Source: Paenibacillus phytorum (GTDB lineage Bacteria > Bacillota > Bacilli > Paenibacillales > NBRC-103111). From it: a stretch of 64,000 bases of DNA. Location: contig NZ_WHOA01000127.1 in NCBI RefSeq assembly GCF_013141715.1, positions 26,796-90,795 on the forward strand, read 5' to 3'. The position numbers and the translations under genes are program-made. Under the pieces are notes generated by a model. That model saw nothing but the letters and a program-made list of their open reading frames with translations. It ran no database searches and was not told the origin of the DNA. Below are positions 17,451 to 26,826 of the stretch, piece by piece (positions within the stretch are counted from its first letter, which is position 1; each line of letters opens with the position of its first letter).

Positions 17451-18422
17451 TTATTCCTTCCTTTCCGGCTCCTGGGGTGACGATTGAACCGATTTCATCA
17501 TTTTCTTGAAACCAAATACCCGGTATGAAATGAACATGGCCACCACAACAATCGGTAGAATGAACAGCGATATAGCCGATCCGTATCCAAAATTGAGTGT
17601 GTAGAATGCCGTATGAAAAGCATACAGCGCCCAGGTTTCCGAACGGTGCATCGGACCGCCATCGGTCAAAAGAAGAATGGATTCATAGCTGGTAAACATG
17701 GAAAGGCCCTGCCAAATAAGAAGAAACGTCAATGGCCATTTCAGAAACGGGAGCATCAACTTGCGCAGGATGACCCATTCCGATGCGCCATCCACTTTTG
17801 CCACATAAAAATACGACTTCTCGATTGACTGTATGGCCGAAGAAAATACGATCATCGACAATGAAGAACCCATAATACCGGAAACCGCAATGTTAATCAT
17901 CAGCGGATAGCGATCCAGCCAGTTGACCGGCTCCCAGCCATACAACGCATGCATGATCTGATTGAGGATTCCGTAAGAACCCGAACTGAAAATCCATGTC
18001 CACAAGAGCGCCTCGACGACGCCAGGAGAAACACGCGGCAGCAGCCAGATCATTCGGAACAATGCGCCTATGCGCTTCGAGCGGATATAGTAAGTAGTGG
18101 AGAGGGCTATGGTCAGCCCCCACACCATCTTGATCAGCATCGTTACACAAACGAACAGCACCGTGTTCCATATAATTAGGCCAATCGCCGGGTCAATCAA
18201 AGCTCTTTTAAAATTATCCAGTCCGTTGAAATTCCATTGCAGCGCGGAGTCCATCGACGTGAATGAGATCAGGATGACGATGACAGCTGTAATGACGAAC
18301 AGGACATATTGATTCAGCATAAATGGCAACAGCATGATGCCGGGTGCAAGTTGTTCTCGAATTTTGCTCCATAATGGACGTTTCAGTGCCGCTGGATCTT
18401 TATGCAGTTCAGCATTCATCAT
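17451..18422 (-). CDS. Sugar ABC permease, MalF type
   Basis: About 323 aa from the ATG 11 nt after GGAGG; an ATG six codons upstream overlaps that ribosome site. Six helices and an EAA loop (KVDGASEWVILRKLMLP). It pairs with the MalG-type permease and takes sugar from the binding protein coded 34 nt upstream. Confidence 0.92.
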   Translation of the reverse strand: MMNAELHKDPAALKRPLWSKIREQLAPGIMLLPFMLNQYVLFVITAVIVILISFTSMDSALQWNFNGLDNFKRALIDPAIGLIIWNTVLFVCVTMLIKMVWGLTIALSTTYYIRSKRIGALFRMIWLLPRVSPGVVEALLWTWIFSSGSYGILNQIMHALYGWEPVNWLDRYPLMINIAVSGIMGSSLSMIVFSSAIQSIEKSYFYVAKVDGASEWVILRKLMLPFLKWPLTFLLIWQGLSMFTSYESILLLTDGGPMHRSETWALYAFHTAFYTLNFGYGSAISLFILPIVVVAMFISYRVFGFKKMMKSVQSSPQEPERKE

Positions 18423-18456
18423 TGGGACAGATACCTCCATTCACAACGTTCTCGCA

Positions 18457-19914
18457 TTATTTCTCAATCACTTCGCCTAAATCGATCTTCATCTGTTTGC
18501 CCATCCAATCCACGGCCTGATCGGGTGTCATACTGCCACTTACAACGTTCTGTGTAGCATCTTTTATAATTTTCTCGAACTTCGGCTCATTCGGATCATT
18601 CGGCATAAATTTCGAATATTGGGTCAAGTAGCCGACAAGGTTCAGCCATGGGTTATTTTTGACCGTTTCGTACTGCTGGCCTTCCTTCGTAAACGGTATA
18701 TGGGAGCTTTGAACGGCATGTTCAGCTTGCAGCTTAGGCGCGCTGACTTCAATCAGAAGTCGCTTCGCTAGATCGGGATATTTAGTTCCCTTGGAAACTA
18801 CATAAACCCACGGATTAGATACCGTCACCGGCTTCTGACCTTTCGCTACTGGAGGCATCACCATGACACCGATATTGTTCATCACATATTCAGAAGTAAC
18901 GTTGCCTGTGACTTTGTGCATGCCGCGTGTCCGCCATTTCGCCTCATCCCATACGCCTGCTTGCAGGAACAATCCTTCATCATTGATTATAGTTTTGAGG
19001 TAATCATCTTTGTTTGCAGTAACAAATCCGTTGGGAATGATGCCTTGCGACACAGCATTTTTCAAATACTCGAACGTTGTCTTCAAGTGTGCTTTGTCCA
19101 GTACATATTTGCCCTGACTTGCGTCGTATACTTCAGTTCCGTTATCAAAGAAGATTACCGGCAAATCTGTGCCGCCACTAGTCATCATCAATCCGGAATT
19201 GACGACCTTACTGTCCACTGCTTTTTTGGCCAGATCGGTCATATCCGCCAGTGTAAATTCTCCATTTTCTGCTTTCTTCGGGAGGTCTGCAATTTGCTGA
19301 TCCGTCCAGCCCAATTTCTTCAGCACGTTTTTGTTAAAAAAGATCGGACGAGCTTCGGTGTCCTGAATGACGCCCCAAACTTGCTTATTCCAAGTAACGG
19401 CATTCCAATAGCCAGCCATCTGGTTCTGAAATACCGGTTCTTTCTCGATTCCGGTCAGTGGCAACAAATAATCGCCTTTGGCCATCCAGCCGATATTGGC
19501 ATTTCCCGTTGCGTAAATATCGCTGGCATTGCCTGACTTGGATGCAAATATAAACTGCTGTTGGAATTCCTCACCGTTCGCCTGTTTAACAATCGCTTCA
19601 ACCTGCACGCGCTGCTTGGAATTTTCTTTCTCCAGTTTTTCATTCAGACTTTTCGCCGCTTCAACAAAGTTATTTGCTCTTGCAGGAGCTGACGCATCGG
19701 GAGTCATCACTTTAATGTTTATTGTTTCGATATTTCCATTTCCCGCATCTACGACATTCTTCTTGACTCCGCCCTTATCCATGTCAGACGCCGCGTTCGC
19801 GTTTTCCGTATTACCGACTTTCGAAGCCGCCGTATTCGCACTTTCAGTTTTTGCACAGCCTGACAGCACTACCGTCAATGCCATCATAGCCATCATAATT
19901 TTTTGTTTTTTCAT
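18457..19914 (-). CDS. ABC sugar-binding lipoprotein (paralogue 2)
   Basis: 485 aa; ATG 10 nt after GAGGTG. Lipobox VLSGC, a longer linker than paralogue 1, and the same family-1 solute-binding fold. It is the second gene of the gntR operon and the direct partner of the two permeases. Similarity to paralogue 1 continues about 30 bp past the stop codon, which marks one edge of the duplicated segment. Confidence 0.94.
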   Translation of the reverse strand: MKKQKIMMAMMALTVVLSGCAKTESANTAASKVGNTENANAASDMDKGGVKKNVVDAGNGNIETINIKVMTPDASAPARANNFVEAAKSLNEKLEKENSKQRVQVEAIVKQANGEEFQQQFIFASKSGNASDIYATGNANIGWMAKGDYLLPLTGIEKEPVFQNQMAGYWNAVTWNKQVWGVIQDTEARPIFFNKNVLKKLGWTDQQIADLPKKAENGEFTLADMTDLAKKAVDSKVVNSGLMMTSGGTDLPVIFFDNGTEVYDASQGKYVLDKAHLKTTFEYLKNAVSQGIIPNGFVTANKDDYLKTIINDEGLFLQAGVWDEAKWRTRGMHKVTGNVTSEYVMNNIGVMVMPPVAKGQKPVTVSNPWVYVVSKGTKYPDLAKRLLIEVSAPKLQAEHAVQSSHIPFTKEGQQYETVKNNPWLNLVGYLTQYSKFMPNDPNEPKFEKIIKDATQNVVSGSMTPDQAVDWMGKQMKIDLGEVIEK

Positions 19915-19963
19915 GGGAATCGATCACCTCATTATTTTTATGAAAAGAAATGAACCCGTTGGC

Positions 19964-19991
19964 TTCAATTAGCTTCTTTGAGCTAATTGAA
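19964..19991 (-). promoter_or_regulatory. Stem-loop between gntR and sugar binder 2
   Basis: Perfect 11-bp stem TTCAATTAGCT / AGCTAATTGAA with a 6-nt loop, starting one base after the gntR stop. No T-run follows, so it is not a plain terminator. Such stems often protect the 3' part of a processed transcript and raise expression of the binding protein over the regulator. Confidence 0.55.
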
Positions 19992-19992
19992 C

Positions 19993-20703
19993 TTATTTGA
20001 CTCGATGGATGAAAAAACGGATCGCATCATTTCTCATGACATCGTAAGAAATGAAGATGGGCGTCGCCTTGGCGTCATAGTGCAACTGCTTGAATTTTAG
20101 CAGCGGAGTATTGGCATCCTTAAGTCTGTAAGGCAATTGCTCCTCCTGCCTGACGGCAAGCACTTCGGTAATTGCCTCGGTGATATCGATGCGATACTTC
20201 GTCTTCAGACAATTCAACAGTGAACCTTTCTCATACTTCACCGGAAAATCTTCTCCAACTATGCTCTGCGGCAATATGTTCTGGCTATAAATAAACGGTT
20301 CCCCGTCCGCTGTACGGATCCGTTCGACAATAAACACAGGGTCATTCGCCTGAATTTTCAACATATCTGCTTCTTCCCTGCTCGGTATCCGCTTGTAAAA
20401 AAAGACTTCCATTTCCCCCTCGATCAGTCCCGACTGCCGAATCAGCTCCGTTACGCTGGTAAGCCGGTTCAACGAACTTTCCATCTGCGGCAAAGACTGC
20501 CTGACATAATGCCCAGACCCCTTGATGCTGTAAACTTTCCCGCTTTGCGTCAGATGCTTCAGCGCTTTGCGGACGGTTTCCCGACTGACCTGATAGGTGT
20601 CTGACAAATCTTTCTCACAAGGGAGCTTTGTGTTGTCCGAGTACCCGTTCTCTGAAATTTGTCTAGATATCATTACGCTGATTTCCAAGAATTTGTTTTT
20701 CAT
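19993..20703 (-). CDS. GntR/HutC-family regulator with UTRA domain
   Basis: 236 aa, ATG after GAGGATC. N-terminal winged helix (LPCEKDLSDTYQVSRETVRKA), then a UTRA effector domain from ~residue 85 (PVFIVERIRTADGEPF, with the C-terminal FKQLHYDA). This subfamily includes NagR/YvoA and DasR, which bind sugar phosphates and repress uptake genes. As first gene of the ABC operon it should control itself and the mannoside genes. Candidate operators lie upstream at 20837-20874 and, in copy, before sugar binder 1. Confidence 0.9.
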   Translation of the reverse strand: MKNKFLEISVMISRQISENGYSDNTKLPCEKDLSDTYQVSRETVRKALKHLTQSGKVYSIKGSGHYVRQSLPQMESSLNRLTSVTELIRQSGLIEGEMEVFFYKRIPSREEADMLKIQANDPVFIVERIRTADGEPFIYSQNILPQSIVGEDFPVKYEKGSLLNCLKTKYRIDITEAITEVLAVRQEEQLPYRLKDANTPLLKFKQLHYDAKATPIFISYDVMRNDAIRFFIHRVK

Positions 20704-20755
20704 TTAGATCCTCATATCTCCCCCCTTGATAGACCGGCATCGGCCTACCGTTGTC

Positions 20756-20874
20756 TTGATTTCATTGTAAACAAGCAGTGTTAACCCTTGATCAATTACA
20801 TGTTAATTTTCAGTAGATACTACCGCCATTTCCGTCAATTTGTCTGGATCACTTTAAAAGTTGTCTAGATTAGG
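20756..20874 (-). promoter_or_regulatory. gntR leader with NagR/DasR-like operators
   Basis: AGTTGTCTAGATTAGG (20859-20874) has a TCTAGA core, and its minus-strand half TCTAGACAACT resembles the dre box of NagR/DasR. A second related site lies at 20837-20851. A minus-strand TTGACG (20833-20838) follows and could be a -35 box, but I see no good -10 at 17 bp. The same arrangement recurs at 8342-8460. Confidence 0.6.
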
Positions 20875-20928
20875 TATGATGAGAGAGACAACTTCCAATC
20901 AGAAATTTCCTGTTAATTAATAAAAAGA

Positions 20929-20962
20929 AAGATGACTGGAATCCGTTGATCCCGGTCATCTT
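20929..20962 (-). terminator. Terminator upstream of the gntR operon
   Basis: Stem AAGATGACTGG / CCGGTCATCTT (11 bp, one G-U) followed on the minus strand by TTTCTTTTT. It insulates the gntR promoter from transcription arriving from the gene fragments at 21-22 kb. Confidence 0.75.
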
Positions 20963-20993
20963 CCTAATGGATGCATCCAAACCACAAGCATAG

Positions 20994-21161
20994 TCAATCA
21001 ATACTTACATTATTAAAAACTTTTTCTATTGCAATAAAAGTGCTGGACTGGTGCAACAAACGATATGGATTAATGGCGGGTTTTAAAGAAGCAACTGGAA
21101 CATTCCCTCTTCTATAAGCTTCTTCCAGCTTCTTTTCAGAATAACCAGCCAGTTTAAAACT
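20994..21161 (-). pseudogene. Short orphan coding remnant
   Basis: A 55-codon open stretch without a plausible start reads KLAGYSEKKLEEAYRRGN, then VPVASLKPAINPYRLLHQ and ends EKVFNNVSID-stop. Stops close it on the upstream side. It looks like the C-terminus of a protein whose gene was mostly deleted, next to other truncated genes. I do not recognise the parent. It could also be chance. Confidence 0.35.
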
Positions 21162-21317
21162 TTATTTCTATCAGACACCGATCAGTTTAATAATCAATTT
21201 GTTCTGTTTTTTCATTTTCAATTCATATTGCATACTTTATTTTGATTTTCTTGTCGTCCGTATATTTTGTAGGGATATTTCAACCAATTTTGTCTAAAAA
21301 TGAGGTTCTGCAAACAG

Positions 21318-21369
21318 AAAAAGGAACTACCTATGCCATGAAAGCGGCAAACGGATAGTTCCCTTTTTT
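21318..21369. terminator. Bidirectional terminator
   Basis: AAGGAACTA and TAGTTCC arms flank a 26-nt loop, with A5 before and T6 after, so either strand gets a T-run. On the minus strand it would end the truncated permease transcript. Otherwise 20963-21506 holds only the remnant at 20994-21161 and a short hairpin at 21470-21489. Confidence 0.65.
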
Positions 21370-21469
21370 GCGTTTGTTGAAAGTCGCATTTTCCCAATGT
21401 GCAAATGTTTTTTCTGTCAATTTCATGGTTTCCAGCTGTAAATTGAGTTGTTCTTAGTCCACGGTACGT

Positions 21470-21489
21470 GAAGCAGCTTCCGCTGCTTC
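21470..21489 (-). other. Small hairpin after the truncated permease
   Basis: GAAGCAGC-TTCC-GCTGCTTC, a perfect 8-bp stem with a tetraloop, 18 nt past the permease stop. No T-run on the minus strand; probably an mRNA end-stabilising stem. Confidence 0.4.
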
Positions 21490-21506
21490 TTAAATATGTA
21501 TCTCTC

Positions 21507-22196
21507 TTATTCTTTAACTGAACCAAGCATAATACCATGAATGAAATATTTCTGTAGAAATGGATATAAAATGAGAATGGGCAGCATCGAAATGAAAATT
21601 TTTGCAGCATTCATCGTTTTAGCTGAGACATTTTGCAATTTCACCAGCTGCTCTACGGTCAGTTTACTTGGGTCAATCTTGACGATCAGCTGTTGAATAT
21701 AGGTCTGTAACGGGTAATGCTCGACCTTATTCATATAAATTAATCCGTCAAAAAAAGCATTCCAATGACCGACAATACTAAACAATGTGATAACCGCTAC
21801 CGTAGAAACAGCTATAGGCAAGAAGATTCTAATCATCATATACCAAGGTCCGGCGCCGTCCATCATCGCTGCTTCTTCCATTTCCTTCGGTATATTGCGG
21901 AAATAATTCATAAGCAGCATGACGTTGAAGATCGGGACAGCCGAAGGCAGGACCAGCGCCCAAATGCTATCCATCAGCCCTAAGTTTTTCACTGTAAAAT
22001 ACATCGGAATCATCGAGGGCGAAAAAAGCATATTAAAAAGCAAAAAATACATAACGACATTCCTGAGCGGAAGCTGCTTGGTGGTTCTCGACATCGGGAA
22101 TGCAAGAAGCAGCGTCACTAAAAAATTCAATGAACTCCCGAGAATAACCCTCAAGATACTCAATGGCACATTATTTCTTACACTTCCAAAAAACAA
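21507..22196 (-). pseudogene. Sugar ABC permease (LplC-like), 5'-truncated
   Basis: 229 codons remain, against about 295 for the family. The N-terminal helix and first periplasmic part are missing; the similarity starts around FFGSVRNNVPLSILRVILGS. The EAA loop (EAAMMDGAGPWYMMIRIFLP) and the family C-terminus (FLQKYFIHGIMLGSVKE) are intact. A TTG at 22196 is the only start-like codon and a TAA lies two codons before it. No partner permease or ATPase adjoins. The gene lost its 5' end at the 22203-22212 junction and is probably inactive. Confidence 0.8.
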
Positions 22197-22212
22197 ATTT
22201 TACATAAGATAA

Positions 22213-23127
22213 ATTACATTTTCACCTTTACTCATGATTGGCGCTAGTATAGTTGCCATATTGCTCATCCTAACCCCCCTAATTAACAATATAACCAAAC
22301 CAATTTTAAAACTCACACGTGCAATGAAACAAGTGTCCGCAGGAAACTTGAATATGAATATAACGATTCAAAGTAAAGATGAGCTTGAGGTACTAGGTCT
22401 TGGCTTTAACAGAATGCTTGAAGATTTACGGGGGCATATTCAGGAATCCTTGGAGAATGAGAAGATCAAACAGCAGCTTGAAATCGATCTATTGCTTTCA
22501 CAAATTAATCCGCACTTTATCTATAACACGCTAAATACGGTCATTTACTTAGCAAGAAAACAGCGACACCAAGATATTACGGAGATGATGACAGCGTTTA
22601 TTCATATTTTGCAAGATGCTGTACGAATCGGGAATAACGAAGTGTTCTCATCCGTCGAGAAAGAAGTCGGTATTATTCAAGATTATACAAAAATACAAAA
22701 GTATCGATATCGTGATCAATTTGAATTGTACTTGTACATCTCTGATAACGTATCTACCATTGATATGCCAAAAAATATCCTACAGCCTATTATTGAGAAT
22801 GCCTTATTCCACGGTATACTCCCTAAAGAAACGAAGGGTATGATTACCTTATCTATCCACCTCGAGAATGATCGACTAGTAGTAAATATAAGCGATGACG
22901 GTGTAGGAATGACAACGGAAGCTATAGAGTCTATGGATAGTAATGGCAATGCTGCCTATTCCTCCGAAGGACGCATAAGAAATATTGGGTTAACCAATGT
23001 AAAGAAACGCTTAGAATTACTGTTCGGAAGTGAATATTTTCTGGCTATTGATAGTATCCCACAAGAAGGTACTTCGTTAACTATCCATATCCCAACTAAA
23101 AATAGGTCTGGTACCATGCTAATTTAA
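22213..23127 (+). pseudogene. YesM-type sensor histidine kinase, 5'-truncated
   Basis: The open frame begins at 22213 and its first ATG is at 22234, giving at most 297 aa against about 580-600 for the family. The first membrane helix and the whole extracellular sensor are gone. What remains is the second helix, HAMP (TKPILKLTRAMKQVSAGN), the His_kinase domain (LLLSQINPHFIYNTLN) and the HATPase (ISDDGVGM, IGLTNVKKRLELLFG). No AraC-type partner regulator is present. The ATG has no good ribosome site. Kinases of this type normally pair with LplBC-type sugar transporters, the family of the permease it now faces. Confidence 0.8.
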
Positions 23128-23253
23128 CAAAAAAAAGTCATGGTACAAATTGATTACTGCAGTACTATTCATAACCGCAGTAAATGTGTATGTATAATAG
23201 TTCCTTCCACTCCACATTATAAGAGTACACCAAATAAAGGAGTGATTATTTCC

Positions 23254-23463
23254 ATGGCAAACAATAACACATTAGTTGTTCCTCAAGCAAAAGCGGCTTT
23301 AAATCAAATGAAATTTGAAGTAGCTCAACAATTAGGAATACCTCTACAACCAGATGGTTACAATGGAAATCTCGCTACACGCGATGCAGGCTCTATCGGT
23401 GGCGGTATTACGAAAAGATTGGTACAAATGGCTGAACAACAACTACAAGGCTTTCAACGTTAA
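23254..23463 (+). CDS. Alpha/beta-type small acid-soluble spore protein
   Basis: 69 aa, ATG 11 nt after AAAGGAG. Both family motifs are present: KFEVAQQLGIP (containing the GPR protease site) and GSIGGGITKRLVQMAEQQL. These proteins coat spore DNA and protect it from UV and heat, and are degraded at germination. The gene stands alone with its own terminator, as is usual; a forespore sigma-G promoter is expected, but I cannot point to clear boxes. Confidence 0.96.
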   Translation: MANNNTLVVPQAKAALNQMKFEVAQQLGIPLQPDGYNGNLATRDAGSIGGGITKRLVQMAEQQLQGFQR

Positions 23464-23486
23464 TTCTTTGATGTAGGATCAAGTGC

Positions 23487-23535
23487 AAAAAGACTCCAAT
23501 CACCTTTCCTCCTTCTGGTGAATGAAGTCTTTTTT
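23487..23535. terminator. Terminator between the SASP and YisP-like genes
   Basis: AAAAAGACT / AGTCTTTTTT outer stem with an inner TCACC / GGTGA pairing; T- and A-runs on both sides allow use by both converging genes. Confidence 0.75.
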
Positions 23536-23558
23536 ACGTTTACATATGGACAATTATG

Positions 23559-24383
23559 TTATCCAGTTACACGACTCACAATTTTTAGAACTGCATCTCT
23601 CGTTAATTTGTTTCCACCAACAGAGATGAGGTTTACCGTAGCATGAGCTAGCGCTAATGGTATCTTGCAAAATTTCAACGCCGGACCTTCCTTCAGGTCT
23701 GCGACATATGAGTCGGCTAGTTGTAAATTGCGACGTGTGTACTTTTGCATCTCCTTGAATCCCCAACCGTCAGGAAAGAAGTCAACGCCACGTTTAAGAT
23801 CCTCCACTCTATTTCGGAGGATATTTACAGACTGAAGTCCTCTTCCGAAGGCAATCGCCTTCGTTAGATCCGATTGCGTCCCATCATGCCACAACCATAG
23901 TTCTGATAGCATTTCTCCAACCATACCAGCCACGCTATAGGTATAGCGGTCCAGATCCTCTTCCGTATGAATATTCCACCCGTTCTGAACCCATTCGGCC
24001 ATTTGTAACGACATCTTTGCGATGTAATGATATACGATTGAAGCTCCAGAGGGTGGACAAAGAAGCGCCCACTCATCGAGTTGCATTGTAACAGCAGGTA
24101 ATTCTGCCCCATAAGGTGATAGTAATTTTTGTGTAGCTTCGATAATATGTGGGGATTGGAATGCCTCGTGTATCCCGAGCAATAACTCCACTTTCAATTG
24201 GTCTGTGAGTTCATCATGATCCTCGATCTCATCTATAGCTCGCATACACAGATAGGCAGATGTTACAGCCTCCCTCAATCCTAAATCCAAGTTACTTATC
24301 GGAATATAAAAAGTGCGGCTCGTTTTCTTCAACATGGTCATTGCATCATTCAGGACGACGTTAGTGATGGATGCTCCCTCCAA
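23559..24383 (-). CDS. Squalene/phytoene synthase-like protein (YisP-like)
   Basis: Up to 274 codons of the trans-isoprenyl diphosphate synthase fold. The first Asp-rich motif is kept (CMRAIDEIEDH). In the second (VNILRNRVEDLKRG) the leading Asp is Asn. Substitutions in these motifs are also a feature of B. subtilis YisP, which acts as a farnesyl diphosphate phosphatase, so head-to-head condensation is doubtful here. The start is odd: GGAGGG (24381-24376) is followed at the ideal 7 nt by ATC, not ATG. The TTG at 24383 overlaps that site and has none of its own. Either translation starts at AUC, or the start codon has mutated. Confidence 0.82.
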   Translation of the reverse strand: MEGASITNVVLNDAMTMLKKTSRTFYIPISNLDLGLREAVTSAYLCMRAIDEIEDHDELTDQLKVELLLGIHEAFQSPHIIEATQKLLSPYGAELPAVTMQLDEWALLCPPSGASIVYHYIAKMSLQMAEWVQNGWNIHTEEDLDRYTYSVAGMVGEMLSELWLWHDGTQSDLTKAIAFGRGLQSVNILRNRVEDLKRGVDFFPDGWGFKEMQKYTRRNLQLADSYVADLKEGPALKFCKIPLALAHATVNLISVGGNKLTRDAVLKIVSRVTG

Positions 24384-24693
24384 GTATTAGATTATCTTTT
24401 AACTTACTCATAGATTTATATCATGATAACATACATTGATATTGTCAATCCAAATATTATAACCATTATTCTATTAAGCTGCCCGGGAGCGGAGCTAAAC
24501 TCTCTGTATGGGCGTCCAGACGACCGGATGCTACATAACACATATCTATTGTCGGAAGCAGCTAAACGACGGGTGTCTCTGCAGTGGGTGGTTAAAAGGT
24601 TCACTCTTGCAAGTTAGATAGGCATATGACAAGCCGGCACTCAAATAGTGTAATACAGGAATGTGATGCCATCTCAAAAGGGAGCTGTGGAAC
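24384..24693. other. Intergenic region, no gene supported
   Basis: A 310-bp gap between the YisP-like and DUF2935 genes, which diverge. It should hold both promoters, but I see no convincing boxes, hairpin or conserved frame. Confidence 0.5.
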
Positions 24694-25509
24694 ATGACGA
24701 CTATGGGCTTTGAGGACGGCGCGCTCTTTGAGCTCCGATTTTGGCTGCCGGTTTTGGGTGATCATGCAAGGTTTATCAGGTATGGGCTGGCTCCAGGAGA
24801 GGATGTGGAAATATCCAGAGCGGAGCAGTTCATTCAAGCCTTTGATAAGTTCTCGGATTCAGCGAAGGTGAACCTGGAACGCGGGAGCATCGCTGCCTTG
24901 CTTCAAGCTGTCAATCCTTGGACCTCACAATTGCGTGCCTATAAACTTCATCTGCTGCAACGGTCGCTAACGGGGAATATCGTCATCCACTTGTACCCGA
25001 CGTTTTTAAATCATATGGTCGATGAGCTCGAGGAAGGGATGCGCGTATTTGCGGTACTGACAAGCGGCCAACTGCCTCCAGCAGGACCGGCTATTCACCA
25101 GCATTTAGTATGGCTTCTAGATGCAGTCGGCCACTGTGACATCTTGTCAGGCCAATTTGATCTGGTAGAGAAGAACTGGAAAAACAAGAGCGGGGAATTT
25201 GAACGCTATTTTCAGACCTATTATCTCAAAGCGATCGAGCTTGCGGGTTATATGCGTACTGCATTGCCGGATTTCCCTGCTTTGCGTCGGTTTAATCAAG
25301 AAGCAAATACCGTTATGCTCCTCTTCATGAAATTTCTGTCCGAGGTGCAGGAGCTTACGGCCGGAAAAGAATTGCTGAGCACGTTATCAGAGTTAATCCC
25401 CGATCATATGTACCGGGAAGAGTGCTATTATTTGTATAAACTCTCTCAAGCTGCTGCAGGCGTGCCCTGCCCTGATTGCGATCCTGCCAAACCTAGAGCC
25501 GGGAACTAG
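24694..25509 (+). CDS. DUF2935 family protein
   Basis: 271 aa, ATG 9 nt after GGGAG. The opening FELRFWLPVLGDHARFIR is characteristic of DUF2935, a helical family of Bacilli and Clostridia with two related halves and His/Glu pairs that may bind metal (second half: HQHLVWLLDAVGHCDILSG). Function unknown. The C-terminus ends PCPDCDPAKPR, a possible extra metal site. Its last 17 bp overlap the 3' end of the germination permease gene on the other strand. Confidence 0.85.
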   Translation: MTTMGFEDGALFELRFWLPVLGDHARFIRYGLAPGEDVEISRAEQFIQAFDKFSDSAKVNLERGSIAALLQAVNPWTSQLRAYKLHLLQRSLTGNIVIHLYPTFLNHMVDELEEGMRVFAVLTSGQLPPAGPAIHQHLVWLLDAVGHCDILSGQFDLVEKNWKNKSGEFERYFQTYYLKAIELAGYMRTALPDFPALRRFNQEANTVMLLFMKFLSEVQELTAGKELLSTLSELIPDHMYREECYYLYKLSQAAAGVPCPDCDPAKPRAGN

Positions 25510-26590
25510 TGCTCCGTTTTATTTGAGAACAAAGCAGCAAGACCAGAGGAATAACAAGCTGGAAAGGCACTGAAAGCCATGGCCAAATATGCAGCTGAAA
25601 CTGGATTACGTCCAGCTGATTAGGATGAAGAAACAGAGATAGCTCTAACAGCGCCAACCCGAGAGGCACGACGTAAATCTGATAATTTCGGCTCCCTACC
25701 GTCTGCGCTAGAGCTAAAGAGGCAGCAAATAGACAAACGGTCAGCTTCATGAATTCACCAAAAACCCAAACGGTAAACACGATCGGCTCGATTCGTTCGA
25801 AGAAGTCCCCTACAGAGATGTACATCGCGGACATATACGAGGGGAAAATTTGTTTACTCGCGAGTTCGCCCATTACCAGGATATTCACGAAATGGGATGC
25901 GATCAACCATGCGCCGGACAATCCGATTACGGAGAGGACCGTCTTTTTTACTTTGTCGGCGCAGTTAACGAAAGGGATGATCATGACAAATAGCACCGAC
26001 TCTCCCAAAGGGAATGCTGTGATTTGCACGGCTCCGTCGAACACGGGACGCCAACCTGTTTCTAATATAGGAAATAGATTGCCAGGATTCATATCTGGAA
26101 TCAATAGTGCGATGAATATAACTGATTGCAATATCACAACGATTATTAATATAAGCGCGCATCTACAAATAACTTCAATCCCTTGATAAGCGGCCCAAGC
26201 GGCAATTGAGATCATGATCAAACTGATCACAACGCTCGGGGTTCGTGGCAGTAACACGGCTCCTGTAAGATCTTCAAAATTGCGCAAAACGTAAGCCCCT
26301 AGTTGGAAGCCGTACCCAGTATACAATATCCCGATCGTTTTCCCCATCCAGGTGCCAAGTAGGGTCTGGGCAATTCCTATTACCGACTTTTGCGGGAATT
26401 TTCTGCAAAGTGTCGCATACACCCAAGCCATACAGAGCCCAGCAATGCTACCGATGACGGCGGATATCCAAGAATCATGCCCGGTGGTGTAACCGATGGG
26501 CAATGACATCGAGCTTGCTACTATAAATACGAACATGAGAGCCCAAAGCTCAGTATTTGAGATATGGACGTTTAGTCCGAAACTTTTCAT
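25493..26590 (-). CDS. Germinant receptor B subunit (GerAB-type permease)
   Basis: 365 aa with ten membrane helices of the APC-like endospore germination permease family; start ATG after GAAGGG. It is the part of the receptor expected to bind the germinant in the spore inner membrane. Fourth gene of the A-C-D-B operon. Confidence 0.93.
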   Translation of the reverse strand: MKSFGLNVHISNTELWALMFVFIVASSMSLPIGYTTGHDSWISAVIGSIAGLCMAWVYATLCRKFPQKSVIGIAQTLLGTWMGKTIGILYTGYGFQLGAYVLRNFEDLTGAVLLPRTPSVVISLIMISIAAWAAYQGIEVICRCALILIIVVILQSVIFIALLIPDMNPGNLFPILETGWRPVFDGAVQITAFPLGESVLFVMIIPFVNCADKVKKTVLSVIGLSGAWLIASHFVNILVMGELASKQIFPSYMSAMYISVGDFFERIEPIVFTVWVFGEFMKLTVCLFAASLALAQTVGSRNYQIYVVPLGLALLELSLFLHPNQLDVIQFQLHIWPWLSVPFQLVIPLVLLLCSQIKRSTSSRL

Positions 26591-26613
26591 CTACGAGTCC
26601 CTTCTCCGATCAG

Positions 26614-26826
26614 TCATTTCACGAAAATCGAGAGCCATTTTTGCAAAATCATAGAGGGGCTCATGATTGGAAAACCCATCGTCATACATAAACCCACAAC
26701 GGTCGACAGTGTTAAAATGAACCCTACAGTAACATATTCCTTCATTTGCGCCGTCTTTTTCATCAGCTTCAGTTGTACCCAGAAGAGTAAGGCAACGAAG
26801 AACGAGTACATCGCAATATTCGTCAT
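26614..26826 (-). CDS. Germinant receptor D-type small membrane protein
   Basis: 70 aa with two membrane helices (MYSFFVALLFWVQLKL and the VGFILTLSTVVGLCMTMGF region). It overlaps the GerAC stop by 4 nt (ATGA), a sign of coupling. Some ger operons carry such a D subunit, which modulates receptor function. Identification rests on size, topology and position. Confidence 0.75.
   Translation of the reverse strand: MTNIAMYSFFVALLFWVQLKLMKKTAQMKEYVTVGFILTLSTVVGLCMTMGFPIMSPSMILQKWLSIFVK

Noticed and set aside
23160..23215. A sigma-G promoter for the SASP gene
   Set aside because: Expected from biology, but no pair of boxes with good spacing is clear in the sequence.
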